Under the pieces are notes generated by a model. It saw only the letters and a list, made by a program, of their open reading frames with translations. It was not told the DNA's origin and made no database searches. The position numbers and the translations under genes are program-made. A stretch of 64,000 nt of DNA from assembly GCA_035610365.1 (NCBI GenBank), contig CM069432.1, positions 2,170,001 to 2,234,000 of the forward strand, in the 5' to 3' direction. This document shows, in pieces, positions 10,313-22,337 of the stretch. How positions within the stretch are numbered: position 1 is the stretch's first letter; every line of letters starts with the position of its first letter. Source of the DNA: Aquatica leii. Taxonomy: Eukaryota > Arthropoda > Insecta > Coleoptera > Lampyridae.

Positions 10313-12231
10313 CCTATAAGGAATGATGATAAAATGTCGACATATTTTTTTAAGTTATGTTGTCATAAAACCATTTTGAAGTGATATGTATACGTTGTAT
10401 TGATTTCCTAGCATGCTATAATTTTTTTGTTATTTTTTTCCTCGCTTTCGTTAAAGACTCATACTCGAACTTCAACCCTTATATTTGAGCTGCCTCCACA
10501 TGCTATTTACCCCTTTTAGTAAATCAGTAAAAAAATCGTCGCAGGAGCAGGATTCGAAACTATATATTATACTTGTGAATTCATTTTAAATTACAAATTA
10601 AATATCTGATAAACCGTTAATGTTAGAAATTTTTTTATTTAAACTTCCGATTACCATTGGGGTCTTTTTTGACCACAGGCGTGTTGTTTTTGTTGACTTT
10701 TTTTAAGTTTTTTTTACAACTGTTCCAATATTTTTTTAGCTGATTTCTTTCAACAATGTTTAATAATATATTTTGATTACTGCTTCCAGCTGAAAAGTGG
10801 TTTTGAAAGCTTACGCCAAGAACCAATATTGGAGCTATGGAGTACAAAATACATATCTCTCCATAGACCAATTTTTTGTGCTGGTAAATGCGTCTCGTAA
10901 TCGAATGAGAGACCTTTTTGAAATACATTCGATTTGACGATATGGACACCTCGAGAAAAACAACGGGCAACAGATAAATTAGCAGCTATTCGGTAACATT
11001 CACGATATTCTCGTTGCAAATTGCAAAAAATCGAATAACCCTAATGCTGAAGTATTACGTATTGATGAACAACTTGTTCCTTTCTTCGTGCAGAAAATGT
11101 CCCTTTCGAGTGTATATGAAGTCGAAGCCAGATAAATACGGGAATTAAAATCTAGGCTTTATGCGGTAAAGTTAGTAACAGATATTAAGCTGGAATTTCC
11201 AAATATATATACTGGGAATGGTAGACAACGCTTCAGAACGGGAACAAAGGTAAAACAATATTATCAATTTCCATTTCTAAGGAAGCGCGTAGTTTTAGAA
11301 TTTGGTTGAGGGTTTGAGAGAGTGGTTATGGTATTACCACAGATATTTTTTTACGTCTAGTCTTTAGCGGAAGGAGCTACTGCAGCAATCCAAAAACCTT
11401 TGACCAAGAACAATTCGTAAAACACGTAGGGAAATACCAAAAGAATGTTTGCCAAAAAGAAATCGAGCAGAATACTCCAAGCAAAATTCTATATGGAGAA
11501 GTTATTACACAATTTTAGTATCTTACGTAACTTAAAAAAATATAGAAGCGTTATGCTACTTCTCAACGCCAACACCAAGATTTGGAATTGTCCGGAGAAT
11601 ACCTCAGTTACAAACCGCAAGTTATCTTGGACTATAATAGCTGCAAAAAGGAGCTGTGAGACAGCGTCGATAAAATGGTGAAGGAATACTCCATGCAGAA
11701 GAAATAGCAAATCGCTGGCCTCTCTTCTTTGTTTTGTTTTTTAATTTCCTTGATATTGCTGCCATGAATGCATTTATTCTATACACTACAGAAATTTGGA
11801 AATTTTGAAAAGGAAAACATCCCGGAAGGAGATTATTTTTGCAAAAAACTTGGGTTTAAATCATAGTAATCCCACATATCCAAAAAGACGTGCACTTCAA
11901 GGATTACTTTCAAGACATGTGCGGGAGAAATGCAATAGCGATGGTTTTGGCAAACACAGAACTAGAGGAAGTGGGACCGCAAGACAAAAACTATCGCTCG
12001 CTCAAAAAGAGGTCGTTGTAAGATCACCAAATTTCAAGTTTACAAAGAATTTTTGGTTCGAGAGTTATCGTGGGTATAATACGTTACACACAGACACACA
12101 TTACAGAACACCCAAACTTTTTTGTCAAAAATACCTTTTTCTGATCTCTTGAGACCTTGAAACGTAAAATGTATGCAATAAAATTGTTTGAAAAAATTGC
12201 GATCACTATCTTTCCTTATAGGAAAGTATAA
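10313..12231 (+). mobile_element. R1-ended composite carrying piggyBac transposase PB1 (copy A)
   Basis: The left part (10,313-10,640) begins CCTATAAGGAATGATG and matches the left half of the R1 family, including the B-box-like motif. The right part (about 12,025-12,231) matches the R1 right half: ggttcgagagttatcg, a CA-rich tract, and a terminal TTTCCTTATAGGAAA palindrome. Between them about 200 bases of ordinary R1 interior are replaced by a piggyBac transposase. No TTAA pair brackets the insertion cleanly, so simple piggyBac insertion into R1 is not shown. Copy B: 57,876-59,706. Confidence 0.65.
10790..12022 (+). pseudogene. piggyBac transposase PB1 (copy A)
   Basis: Same gene as 58,335-59,505 in copy B, shattered by many one- to three-base insertions. 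Recognisable fragments include WSTKYISLHRPIF, the ISFLRKR...VVL region, and the KQIAGLSSL C-terminal area. Because the insertions are dense and mostly add bases, they look like sequencing error near a contig end and not ordinary decay. See copy B for domain content. Confidence 0.75.
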
Positions 12232-12497
12232 AGAAAATTAAAAAGTAAAAGTACGCCACTGAAAATGTTTCTAAAATTATAATATTAAAAAACTATTCAT
12301 TTTGATTTCAACACATTACTGTTAAGAAAACTAGAATCTTTCTCTAAAATATTCTTTTTAAATTTTTAAATAGATCGTGTAGTATCAAATAAGTAAAATG
12401 TTGAAAAGCCACATTCAACTGCAACTAACTTCTCATTCTTACTCCACATTTTCGCATAAGTACATGAAGATGTTCTCTTTATACCAGAAAATATTAA

Positions 12498-14939
12498 CCC
12501 ATTACTGCCCAGAAAAAAATGTTTGCAATTATTCTTTTCTTAATACGGCTTAGTGATTTAGGGTCTCAAATGACCCAAAAACTATTTTAAAAAAATTATG
12601 GCACTTTCCATGTAACCCCACCAACCAACATATATGGTCCGGCTGAGCACTTACGGAACCTAGTTTTTATATAATGGCATATTCATTTAAAGTATAAAAA
12701 AATACACAATAATAGGGAAGAAGGTGTTGATATACTTAAACACTTTAATGACTCTTTGCTTTAAAAAACTACAGCAGCTATATATGACAAACAATAAAAA
12801 TAATCGAAGTTATTTAGTGTGATAAGGATAAAAACAGTCAATACACAGTCCTATGTTTACATTTATCACACAATGTACGAGCTTTCAGTGGAATATTCCG
12901 GACCAGCACAATGTCTTCGTTTGTTGTCTGGCATTTTCTGTACCAAAATGGTCTTTTCTGTCAGGGTATGCCAGAACTTGCTGAGCTTCTAAAGATTTTG
13001 AAGATCTTCCTAGCCCCTTTGGTAATGTTCCATATGATTTCAGGTATGCCATAGAAACGATTTCTCTCCGAAATTGTAATTCAGGAATATCACCTACTGA
13101 GGCGACGGTATAAGATTTATGCATTGTGCATGGAAGCATCAGATTAAACTTAGGAAAATAAATGGCCAGTACCATTTTTTGTTGCGTATCCTTAAATTCG
13201 AATAATTTGCAAATGTGTTTCATCCATCCGATCAGTTCCTTGCCCATGGATGCAGCTATACCTAGCAAAAATAAATGCCCTCGTTATCTGTATTTGAGCC
13301 TTGTGTTTTTGCAAATATCTTTTCACATTGGTAATTTGGTCCACACCATAAATATTTGAAGCTTAACATTTAATACTGAATTGTCCTTCCATTTACACAT
13401 AATAATATACCATCAGTTTTGCTTATAATATTTTCAAAGTGTCCTCTTCTGTCTTTCTTCATAAATTTGTCTTTGTAGGCATGTGGACAGGGTTTTGGGA
13501 TTTGGTTCTCCTTCATTGTTCCACAACTACCAAATCTATTGTCCGACAGATATTTGAGTAAAATTGGCATGTAAATAGATTGTCAAAATGAAAATTAAAA
13601 CGGAGATTTCCGGAGATGTTCGAGGTGTTCTTTATCATTTTTAATAACGGTGCTGCCAGCTTTCCCCAACCGATTTTTTCTATGTCTTCATTGATTGAAA
13701 CTGAGTTTCCTTTTTGATACACTTCCAAATCTATCAAATAACCCTCACTCGTATTTAGGGACTACACCTTGTATTCAAGTAGGGTTTATCAGAGGTAAAC
13801 TGATCCGGGTTTACCTCTGATAAACTGCTTTATTCACTATGTCTACCATAGTATTTTACCATACTCATCAAATGATAAATTTTGCTCTGGAACAACATTT
13901 TTTCTATCAAACTTTTTTTTCAGTATATTTACTACTGGTCGGAGTTTCCAAATTTGATCACCACCAGGAAATGAATTATTCGCTAAAATGTAAAAAATCG
14001 TAAAATCGGCTCAAAAACGATTTCTTTTCATTGCGTTGGAAACTATTACTGCGAATCCATCTTCGTGATGCTCCCAATACATTATTTTGCAAGGGAGTCT
14101 ATTATAGGCCACTCAAGAGTAAAATACCAATAAAACATTTTATTTCTTGTTCAGTAATGTTTGCGTAAAATTCAAAAAAGGACGTATATCTATTTGCCTC
14201 TTCTACTAAAAACTGATCAGGTCATCAACTGATTTCTGTAAGAATGCCTTTCATAGTTTGGATTAAAAAATTCTCTCGGTAAATACATAAGGTCAATCCA
14301 CAATCTGTCAAAACTCGTGGTCTCAATTTTGCATCAGCTAATATCTGCTTTCTATTAAAATTGTTAAAATCTTCCTCCAGAATCTTCATCACCGGAATCC
14401 TCATCACTAACTGAAGAAGGTTCAGGTAGTGCAATAAAAAAGATCGCTTTCAAATTCTTCTTCATCATCAGCCAGTATCGGCTTCCAGAGCTTCCTGAAC
14501 TGGAAAACCTGGTTCGAGAATTGCCGCGAAGCAAGGCGCTACAAATAAAAGATATTTGATAGAAGCTAATATCAAAATTTCATTATACTATTAGTTTATC
14601 GGATATTGTATAATTCTTCCCTCTAAGTTACTGTCTGTGCCAAAAAACTTGTTATTTAGTGAAAAATACAGAATTAAAAAAACGCCATTCACAAGTGCCC
14701 AGCGTACCAAAAATGGTACTCTGCAATTTAGTCATGAATAGCCGGCTACATTTTTTTAAATACAATTATTATCGATCAATAAACATACTTTATTTCTAAA
14801 CATATTTCAATGGATTTTTTTAATTTTAAAAGATAATACTTACTCACATCCATATTTCGATCAAAAATACGTGAAGCACAAAAGTTTTTTCGACCCGTCT
14901 CGTTGGGAACAAAGATAGCCACTGGCTACCTTGACGACA
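12498..14939 (-). mobile_element. piggyBac element PB2, truncated by gap (copy A)
   Basis: The left end CCCATTACTGCCCAG follows TTAA at 12,494-12,497. The right end is lost in the assembly gap; copy B shows it would lie 134 bases further. The interior carries the minus-strand transposase with many small insertions relative to copy B. Confidence 0.85.
12810..14555 (-). pseudogene. piggyBac transposase PB2 (copy A)
   Basis: Counterpart of 60,261-61,959. The start codon is altered (ATG to ATA/ATC context near 14,553), and numerous one-base insertions split the frame into pieces at 12,885-13,268, 13,370-13,570 and 13,513-13,737. The internal palindrome is present at 13,781-13,830 but its left arm has diverged. 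The abundance of insertions relative to copy B suggests base-calling error near the contig end. Confidence 0.8.
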
Positions 14940-15039
14940 NNNNNNNNNNNNNNNNNNNNNNNNNNNNNNNNNNNNNNNNNNNNNNNNNNNNNNNNNNNNN
15001 NNNNNNNNNNNNNNNNNNNNNNNNNNNNNNNNNNNNNNN
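14940..15039. other. Assembly gap, 100 N
   Basis: Exactly 100 unknown bases, the usual placeholder for a scaffold gap of unknown size. It cuts the PB2 piggyBac of copy A 134 bases before its expected end, judged from copy B. The sequence after the gap does not resemble what follows 62,350, so the gap is not simply a missing internal piece of the duplication. Confidence 0.99.
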
Positions 15040-16059
15040 AATTAGATATAAAAAACGTTCAAATAAAAAAGATTTAAAAATTAAGTTTACCCAAGTAGTA
15101 AATGTAAAAATATAAATAATAGTCAAATAGTTAGACGTGTTTTATACAGGGTGATCCTAAAAATGTATGCATAAGCTCTTCTCAAAAGCACCTTCTAGAG
15201 AGGACGGTTAGTTTGAACTATAGAAAAATCAGAAAAAAATTTTAGCTGGGTTACATTTTTGTAGTTACCAACGAAAAAAGTAAACCTAATATTTCCAGGG
15301 GACATAATGGGAGGTGATAGTGGAGCATTTCTTTTTTATTACGCACTATGAAAAAACACTTAAATTATTATATGAAATGATGGAATGGAATGGGAATAAC
15401 TTTTGTTATTACTCAAGAAAAGATACTGAAAGAAGATATCATCACATAGAAGTAAAGTAGTAGTGAAGTCTTTACTAATCCTCGCAGCTGAAAAAATACG
15501 ACAAGCAGTATTTTGGAAGAAAACCGAAACTACTCCAACAAGGGTATATAACCAACCAGGAGAAAGACGACCTTAGAATTCTAAAAAAGGATAAGCAGAC
15601 TTACAAGCAGAAGATTAACACCCTACAAGATCTCATCGGACTACCTCTAAACTCTAGAGAAATCCTACTGCAACGATTGCTCAAAGAGTAAAAGAAATTT
15701 TTGAACAGATCAACAGGAGAAAGATAAGAAGTGGATATCACCTAGAACGCAGTCGATTAGCACTACACTTTGTATGGTCTGAAGCGAAGACAGAAAAGAC
15801 GCGACATATTGGTGAGCTTGGATGTAATCTCTCGTTATTTACCAACATACCTACGCCGAACGAGACTTAATAGCTATAATTAGTAGTGATCTTGAAATAT
15901 CTACACAGATTTGCCAGCTCGATTTTTATTTTTAAGAGCAATAGTAAAGATTTCTGTAGAATTTTAACCAAGAAGAACATACAGGTGAGCTTTGGCAGTA
16001 TACTGAATCTATCCAAAACACTTTTACTGACACTAAGAATAAATTATCACGGATTAAAG
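15040..16059. other. No gene recognised
   Basis: Start of the second contig. TACAGGGTGATCC at 15,146-15,158 resembles transposon tips common in insects, but no inverted partner was found. From 15,480 to 15,850 a decayed, formerly coding-looking stretch (frames with HLERSRLALHFVWSEA) may belong to the Penelope element downstream, but I cannot assign it. Confidence 0.5.
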
Positions 16060-16345
16060 AAAAAAGAGTCTTCAAACTAACGTGTAAATGCGGAAAAAGT
16101 TACGTCGGATAAACGGAAAGGTCGGTCAAAGAAAGAGTCAAAAAACATCAAAGTGACAATAAAGAGAATTGGATGAACAATTACAGAACATGTACACAAG
16201 CTCGGACATAAGATAGACTTTTAAAGAACCAGAAGTGTTAGCTGCTACAACGAACTATTATCGGAAGATCATCAGAGAAACCATCGCAATAAAAAGCTTC
16301 CCCGATTTCAACCGTGACATACTGATCAACACCTGAAAAAACTTA
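16060..16345 (+). pseudogene. Penelope-like GIY-YIG endonuclease fragment
   Basis: The plus frame reads VFKLTCKCGKSYVG, then a stop, then TERSVKERVKKHQSDN, followed by EHVHKLGHKIDF, and later KLPRFQP in shifted frames. This order (CxCGKxYxG, TxRxxxxRxxEH, HxxxxGHxID, NxPxFNRD) is the GIY-YIG nuclease domain that ends Penelope-like retroelements, where it nicks target DNA. The Gly of the second motif is retained. Stops and frameshifts show that the fragment is dead. No reverse transcriptase part was recognised upstream. Confidence 0.75.
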
Positions 16346-18519
16346 AGGCAAATTTCTGTCACAGTCGATCGCGCACGAACCTTATATTCCAGAAAGTATA
16401 ATAACTCTAGATATTTATCTTTAAAAATTATGTAGAATTCCAAAATAAAATAAAAAACACAGTGTGCTCCATTAGAAATAATGAAGTTTTAAGGATTTAC
16501 TGAGATGACATTGAAAAATTGAATTTACGTGGACAAAGACGACCATTTGATTCACGCTAAAACCAAAATTTCAAAAATATTCTTTTCTTTTAGGATTAAG
16601 ATATAGACAGCTTCCTCATAAGAGGCAACACAAATAATAATTCTTTTAATTCTTTTTAAAATATCTCATAATCGGTAAAACATACGGTATAGGATGCGCT
16701 TATGAAACTTAACCTAAAATTCAGCAAACATTCCAAAAATGTAAAAATATACAGGGTGCTGTTTAAAAAATAACGTTCATAGCTACTTGCAGGTTAAACA
16801 AAATTATTGGTCATTATTAGAAACATGCGCCATGTTTGAAAATTTTAATTAATTTTATAAATACCTCAAATAGGTTTTATCGTGACACACTTTTGTATAT
16901 ATACACAGAAACATATACAGTAGGATTCGTTTAATGTGATCACGGTTAATGTTATTAGTCAGTGATTGTGATCGTTTCTGACTGGGAATAAGTAACTTTA
17001 TATGTTTACATACAAAAACGACATGATAATGTTATCAAAAAGTTGCTTAGTGTTTACCACATTCAACAGAATTTCACACTAATCACTTTATCTGAATCAA
17101 TAAAATTTCTTATCTTTGTTTTTCTAAATGTGCAATTTGTTTTGTGCGTTTGAATTTAAACTTAGTTTACGATGTTAACAAAAAGGAGAAACAATCTCTC
17201 TTAAAAGAGAAACAGAGATTATCAAAAAGCCAAAAATGGCAAGGCAAAGAAAATGCAATTGAGAATTTGTCAACCACTTTGGAAATGGCGAGATCAAGTC
17301 AAACACGCCTTTATTGAACAAAAAGAGACATAAAACAGTAAAAAAACCGCAAGTTGAATCTGTTTCGACAGGTTGGCTCACCAAAGTTTAAGATAATGAT
17401 GCAAAAGAAATAAATATACCTCTTTTTAAGACAAAAAGTGGAAATGTTAGCCCAAAAAAGGAAAAAGAAGGGGTTCGTAGCGTCCGACAGTTGGATAAAT
17501 TGTTGAGCGAAAAATGAAAATATTTTTTCAAAAAGAAGTCACGGTGAACAAAAAAGACGCTTATGCAAATGGGACAAACGCTTGAATTGAGAACGAATAG
17601 CCACGTATCAGTAAAAATATAACCCATCATAAATATACAGCACCAAAGGAGTCCGGAATTTACTTCAGAGCATTACCAAAACACATTTCTATGTTAAAAA
17701 ATCCAAAAAAGTTGTAGAAGTACCAAAAACGGATTTACAATTCTTTTGCACCGTAAATATGGCAGATTTACATTTAATATTTTAAAGCATATTATCGGCA
17801 CAAAATGCGTTCTAAAATTTTAAGAGAATAGATTCCTTTCCTTTCTAGAAGATCTGCATTTGTGAAATTGTGAAAAAAAGTTACAAAGATTGTTTTTGGA
17901 AGAGAGCTTTTAAAGCAGCAAGCAACAAAATGAATAAAGTAAAGTGCTGAAAACAAAATGATCACGTTTAAACGATTTCACTTGTATAAAGAAAAAGGCC
18001 AAAAAACTGACGGAGAATCAGTTCAGTTTACCTGAAGAAGCTAGCAAGTATGTAGAAATGGTACTGAAGAGCTGGTTTCGTATAGAACACAAAATACTAA
18101 TACAGTCAACTTAAGAAGTCGTACAACTTTCAATGAATATTTTTAAAAAGTTTAGAAGAAACTTTGCGGTGATGACGAAGTGCAATGCATATTTTGTGTG
18201 GTATCCTAACCACTTTTGGCACTATTTATCCAACATCAAATAAAGATCGAGGAAAGAATCTCAGAGATTAAGATGAATACTAAGGAACAAACATAAGACT
18301 GAAGTTGGCACACTGAAAGATTAATGAGAACTGTTTTAAAAACATATACGAAATTAAGCATTTACGGTATTTACAAATTAATAAACGTAACAAAATTTGT
18401 GTTTTTTTACAATAATAAATCAAAATATTATTATTTTTTATTCAGCTAAATTTCCTCGAGTTCTAACAAGCTGAACTCTAGTTGCTCGTCTGCAGGTGAA
18501 CATCTTATAAGAGTCAGTT
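16346..18519. other. No gene recognised; decayed DNA
   Basis: TACAGGGTGCTG at about 16,751 again resembles a transposon tip, in the same orientation as the one at 15,146, so the two are not a TIR pair. From 17,170 to 18,300 the plus strand looks like old coding sequence (a Lys/Gln-rich frame, then VVEVPKTDLQFFCTVNMADLH) with no family I can name. Confidence 0.5.
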
Positions 18520-18716
18520 TATATATCTATAAGAAACTGTAAAAAACAATGCGAATAATTTACATACGTACAAAATTATATAAAGAAAAATTGTTAAAAA
18601 AGGCGTTTTTAATCAAACCGGATCTTTTTGATAGAACCTGAGAAAATATGAATAGCCAGCTCCATACCAAGTTTTAAGTTACTGAAATTTTGGTTTGAAG
18701 AGTTATCGTGGAGTAC
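18520..18716 (-). repeat. R1 repeat fragment
   Basis: Contains the AATTTACATACGTAC, CCGGATCTTTTTGATAGAACC, AGCTCCATACCAAG and GAGTTATCGTGGAGTACA landmarks of the R1 family in the same order as at 2,400-2,610, with more mismatches. Both ends are missing. It abuts the start of the Gypsy-1 remnant. Confidence 0.7.
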
Positions 18717-18829
18717 ACCTGCGGTCAATGAAAATGAACATATTCAGGTAGAAATAGAAGTACCTGGTCACAGTCTATGACAGAAAAGTACCGTGACTGT
18801 TATAATCTCTGAGGTAAGAAAACACCACA

Positions 18830-19470
18830 GTGGCAGCAGTTCTAATTACCGCCATTGGTGATGATCTGCTGTACTTCCTAAAGATAGACAATATAAGGCT
18901 TTGTAGGCAGCATATTAAAAAGAGCAGTTTATGCAAAAAAGATATCTGCTTTTTAAGGAGAACGAGTTGAGTTCTATTCATTAAAGCAAGAGAAGAAAAT
19001 GAACTGGTTAAAGACTTTTATATTCGTTTTAAAGAATAAGGCTATCGAATGCAGATTTGGTACTAGTTTAAACAAAATATTAAAAGTTTGTGTCAGATTT
19101 AGGAAAAAGGGCCAATATTGGATAGAGTGTGCGAGGAAAGAGCACACGGTAAATATTCAAGAAAAGAATTGATGTAGCGTTAAAGAGAAAGAAGCAGCTA
19201 AATGGTTTCAAAACTGAAAGTTACACACAAAGAAAATGTACTGAAGGTACATAAAGCAAAGCTTAGTCAATATTGACAAAAAATTAGAAGCAAGCAAGGG
19301 TCCTGGAAAAACCAAATATATCAAGAAAGAAAGGTGCTACAGCTGCGACAAAGGGGGACCACAACTTCAAGACCTGCAAATACCAAAATTGTAAATGTAG
19401 AATATGCAAACAAGTGGGAAACTTAGCTAAAGTGTGTGGTAAATTTAATTTTGTAGAACCTACTACTCAA
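18830..19470 (+). pseudogene. Gypsy-1 gag with zinc knuckle
   Basis: Frames include ITAIGDDLLYFLKI, then an ENELVKDFYIRFKE segment typical of Gypsy gag capsid proteins, then a CCHC-like series beginning ERCYSCDKGG (about 19,330) and a second CRICKQVGNLAKVC. The knuckles bind genomic RNA in the parent family. The frame is interrupted repeatedly. Confidence 0.65.
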
Positions 19471-19739
19471 GGTGAGGCTGAATGTGACTATGATGGTAAC
19501 ATAAAATAATACCAGTTGGAAACATTTTAGTAACAGCTAGGTATGGTGATGTTTCAACTGACTGTAGACTTGTAATTATTAAAAACCGCTCGACACCTTT
19601 GTTATGTAGAGATCTAATGAATATTTTTAAGTTTAAGTTTAAAAATGATAAGCAGGATGAGAATGTTAACAGTATTGATTCCGATTTAGTTTAGATCAAT
19701 TATTAAAATTATTGATGGAGGTTTAGGGCATTATAAATT

Positions 19740-21020
19740 GAACTAAAAGTTGACCCGAACTGTAAACCTACGTTTTGTAAACCGCGACCGGTGCCATTTT
19801 TATTTAAGGAAGCTATTGAGAATGAACTTGATGAGCTTGAAAAGAAAGGGTGTAATGGAAAGAGTTGAAAATTCAAAGTGGGCTACACCTTTGGTGCCAG
19901 TTGTTAAGTCTAACGGCACAATAAGTGTTTGTACTGATTATAAAGTGACGGTTGATCGTGTAATTGAGAATATTAAGTATCCACTCCCTCCCCCGAATAG
20001 AGAAAAATTTTTCAGCGCTATAACGGGACGAAAATTTTACAAAGGTAGATTTTGCAAACGCGTATAATCGATTAGAATTAACCGAAGGAACAAAAAACAA
20101 TATGTTGGAGCACGCATCGTGGCATTTACAAACCAATTAGGTTGCCTTATGGTACCAAACCAACTTGTAGTATTTTTCAGAAGATGGTAAAGAAAGTTTT
20201 GTTAGGCATTCCTAAAGCTATTAATTTTTTAGATGATATTATTGTAACATGGCGGAATCGCAAAGAGCACTTGTGAAATTTAGAGTTCGTGCTTAAAAAA
20301 CTTTCCAAAGCTTGGCTCAAATTAAACTTAAAAAAATATACATTTTTTGAGTCTGAAACTAAATACTTAGGACATATTATCGACAAAGACGGGTTACGTA
20401 AAGATCCAGATAAAATTAAAGCAGTAATGGAATGTCCAAGATCTGAAAATATTTTGGAAGTCAGAGCAGATATAGGTATGATAAATTATTATGGTCGTTT
20501 TGTACCGGGGTTATCATTGCTAATGGAACCCTTGTATAAATTGTTACGAAGCGACACTCATTTTGAATGGTCACGAGAATGCAAGGAAGCATCAAAAAAA
20601 GCTCAGAAATAAATCTTGTGCACTTCAACCCGGATGTAACTTTAAAGTTAATAAGCGATGCTTCCAATGTAGAGTTAGGGCGCAGTTTTGATGCGCGCTT
20701 ATAACAATGGCACTGAAAAGCCGATTAGTTTTACCTCACGGATATTGAACAAACATGAGCTTAAGTATTCTGTTATACATAAAAAACGTTGGCTATCTAT
20801 TGAAGGTTAAGAACTTTTACCAGTATATAATAGGTAAACATTTTACTTTATGTTCTGATCATAAACCCGTCGTGACATTTTTGGTGAAAATAAAAGCATA
20901 CCGCAAATAGCTGCGGAAGACTTCAGCGATGGGCTTTATTTTTAAGCGGATTTAGTTACAGTTTTAAACATGTTAAAAGGATCTGAGAATGGATCAGCCG
21001 ACGGTTTGTCGCGCATTCCA
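19740..21020 (+). pseudogene. Gypsy-1 reverse transcriptase and RNase H
   Basis: KKGVMERVENSKWATPLVPV and TISVCTDYKVTVDRVIENIK (19,840-19,975) are RT fingers motifs. KPTCSIFQKM (about 20,160) precedes INFLDDIIVTW, which holds the catalytic LDD. KYLGHIIDKDGLRKDPDKI and MINYYGRFVPGLS mark the thumb/connection (20,370-20,520). KLISDASN (about 20,645) and ILNKHELKYSV are RNase H motifs, and GSADGLSRIP closes the domain near 21,020. Frameshifts occur at about 20,065, 20,280, 20,610 and later. Confidence 0.85.
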
Positions 21021-21219
21021 TCGAAAAATGCCAAAAATTTAGAGACCGAACTAGACTATTTCAATTTTTTAGTTGAAAACAAAATTCCAATTACTTTCTC
21101 TGATATAAAAAAAAATTCGTTCTGACGTTACCTTAAGTACAGTGTATCGATATGTAAGAGTTGGTTGGTGTGCGGAGCTATCTAACGAGTTAAAACAATA
21201 TTCGCGAAGAGCTTCAGAA

Positions 21220-22305
21220 CTTAGTATTGGTGCAGGGTTATCGTGTCATCATGTCCCCAAAATTTCGAGGTCAGATGCTGAAAGAATTGCATGGTGCACA
21301 TAACGGCGTCGTTCGAATGAAAGCTTTAGCGCGATAATACTTTTGGTGGCCAGGGTTAGATTCGCATGTTGAGAAATTTGTGAAAGAATGTGACACTTGT
21401 CAAAAAAATTCAATAAGCCCGCCTAAGGCTAGTTTACTCAAATGTATTGAGGGTAGACACGTATACATGTTTTCTTTCTTTCTTGGTCCATTTTATAGCT
21501 GAACATATTCTTACTCAAAGTGGCCGGAGGTATATAAGATCTCCAAAGTCAATACGCTTGATAAGTTAAGAGATTGTTTTGCATGGTTTGGTTTGCCAAA
21601 TACCGTTATTTCAGATAACGGTCCGCAATTCGTATCTAAAAATCCTGTAAAATCTTTTAAATACGCACTGAACAAAAATGATAAGTCAAAAAGACACAAC
21701 TCAAATTATAGATGCTCTTATAAGTAAGTATCTATTCTCTTGCCGTAATACGACCGGCCAAACACTTTCTAAATTAAGGTTTTTAGGAAATGTAAAAACC
21801 CGTTTTAATTTTTTTAAGCACGCCCGATTATCTCACAGCTAGAGAAAGACAAAATAAATTTCACCGAGGAAATTGTATGCTACAGTTTGCGGTTGGAGAG
21901 TTAATATATGTAAAAGATAAACGGACGGTAAAAACTGGTTGGTCAAAAGGAATTATTGTTAAGGTAATAGGATTACAACACTATTTGTGTTTACCTGTAG
22001 ACAATAGGGATCTTGTATGGAAAAGACACATAGACCAAATAATTCAGATTGGCAAGTTTTATGAATACGAAAATGTTAAAGAGTCATATTCTGCGCAGGA
22101 TGCTAAAAATCAATTGATAAGATTCCTAGAATTAATAATCTTGGTCTCCAGTCGTAACGACGAGTTCGTCAGGTGCCAGTGTAGAAATAAGTTGTACAAA
22201 CGCGATTGATATAGCTGTTCACAGCAAGGATCATGTTGCGGTTGGTTCAGAACCTTGTATTGTTAGTTCTAACAATATAAATTGGCTTCTGTAAGGAGGT
22301 TAGAA
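21220..22305 (+). pseudogene. Gypsy-1 integrase
   Basis: LKELHGAHNGVVRMKALAR with FWWPGLDSHVEKFVKECDTC (21,275-21,400) is the HHCC zinc-binding region. FGLPNTVISDNGPQFVS (21,588-21,640) carries the second catalytic Asp. The open stretch 21,877-22,209 encodes FAVGELIYVKDKRTVKTGW and VWKRHIDQI, the C-terminal DNA-binding part. RRLEHQTFKF near 22,300 matches the usual tail of such proteins. Part of the catalytic core between 21,700 and 21,780 is missing. Confidence 0.8.
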
Positions 22306-22337
22306 CACCAGACCTTTAAATTTGTAGATATTAGCTA

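Larger units (their letters stand above)
1..14939 (+). repeat. Duplicated block, copy A
   Basis: This block aligns in the same orientation with 47,590-62,350. Anchors: 1 to 47,590, 1,511 to 49,101, 5,060 to 52,645, 7,379 to 54,967 and 9,841 to 57,426, a nearly constant offset of 47,585-47,590. Past 9,841 the offset falls to 47,552 at 10,635 and 47,411 at 14,939, so copy A carries about 170 extra bases there. The match is already present at base 1, so the true left limit lies outside the window. The right limit coincides with the first N of the gap. Sequence alone cannot separate a retained haplotig from a real duplication. Confidence 0.97.
18760..22337 (+). mobile_element. Gypsy-1, decayed Ty3/Gypsy retrotransposon
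   Basis: Domains in order gag, zinc knuckle, reverse transcriptase, RNase H and integrase, the Ty3/Gypsy arrangement. Each frame is broken many times, so this is an old copy. No clear 5' LTR or primer-binding site was seen. A possible 3' LTR begins at about 22,350 after a purine stretch (GAAAGGA) with TGTGATATTTTGG. Confidence 0.85.

Noticed and set aside
15146-16765. Two CAGGGTG tips as a TIR pair
   Set aside because: Both are in the same orientation and the sequences after the first ten bases do not match, so they do not delimit one element.
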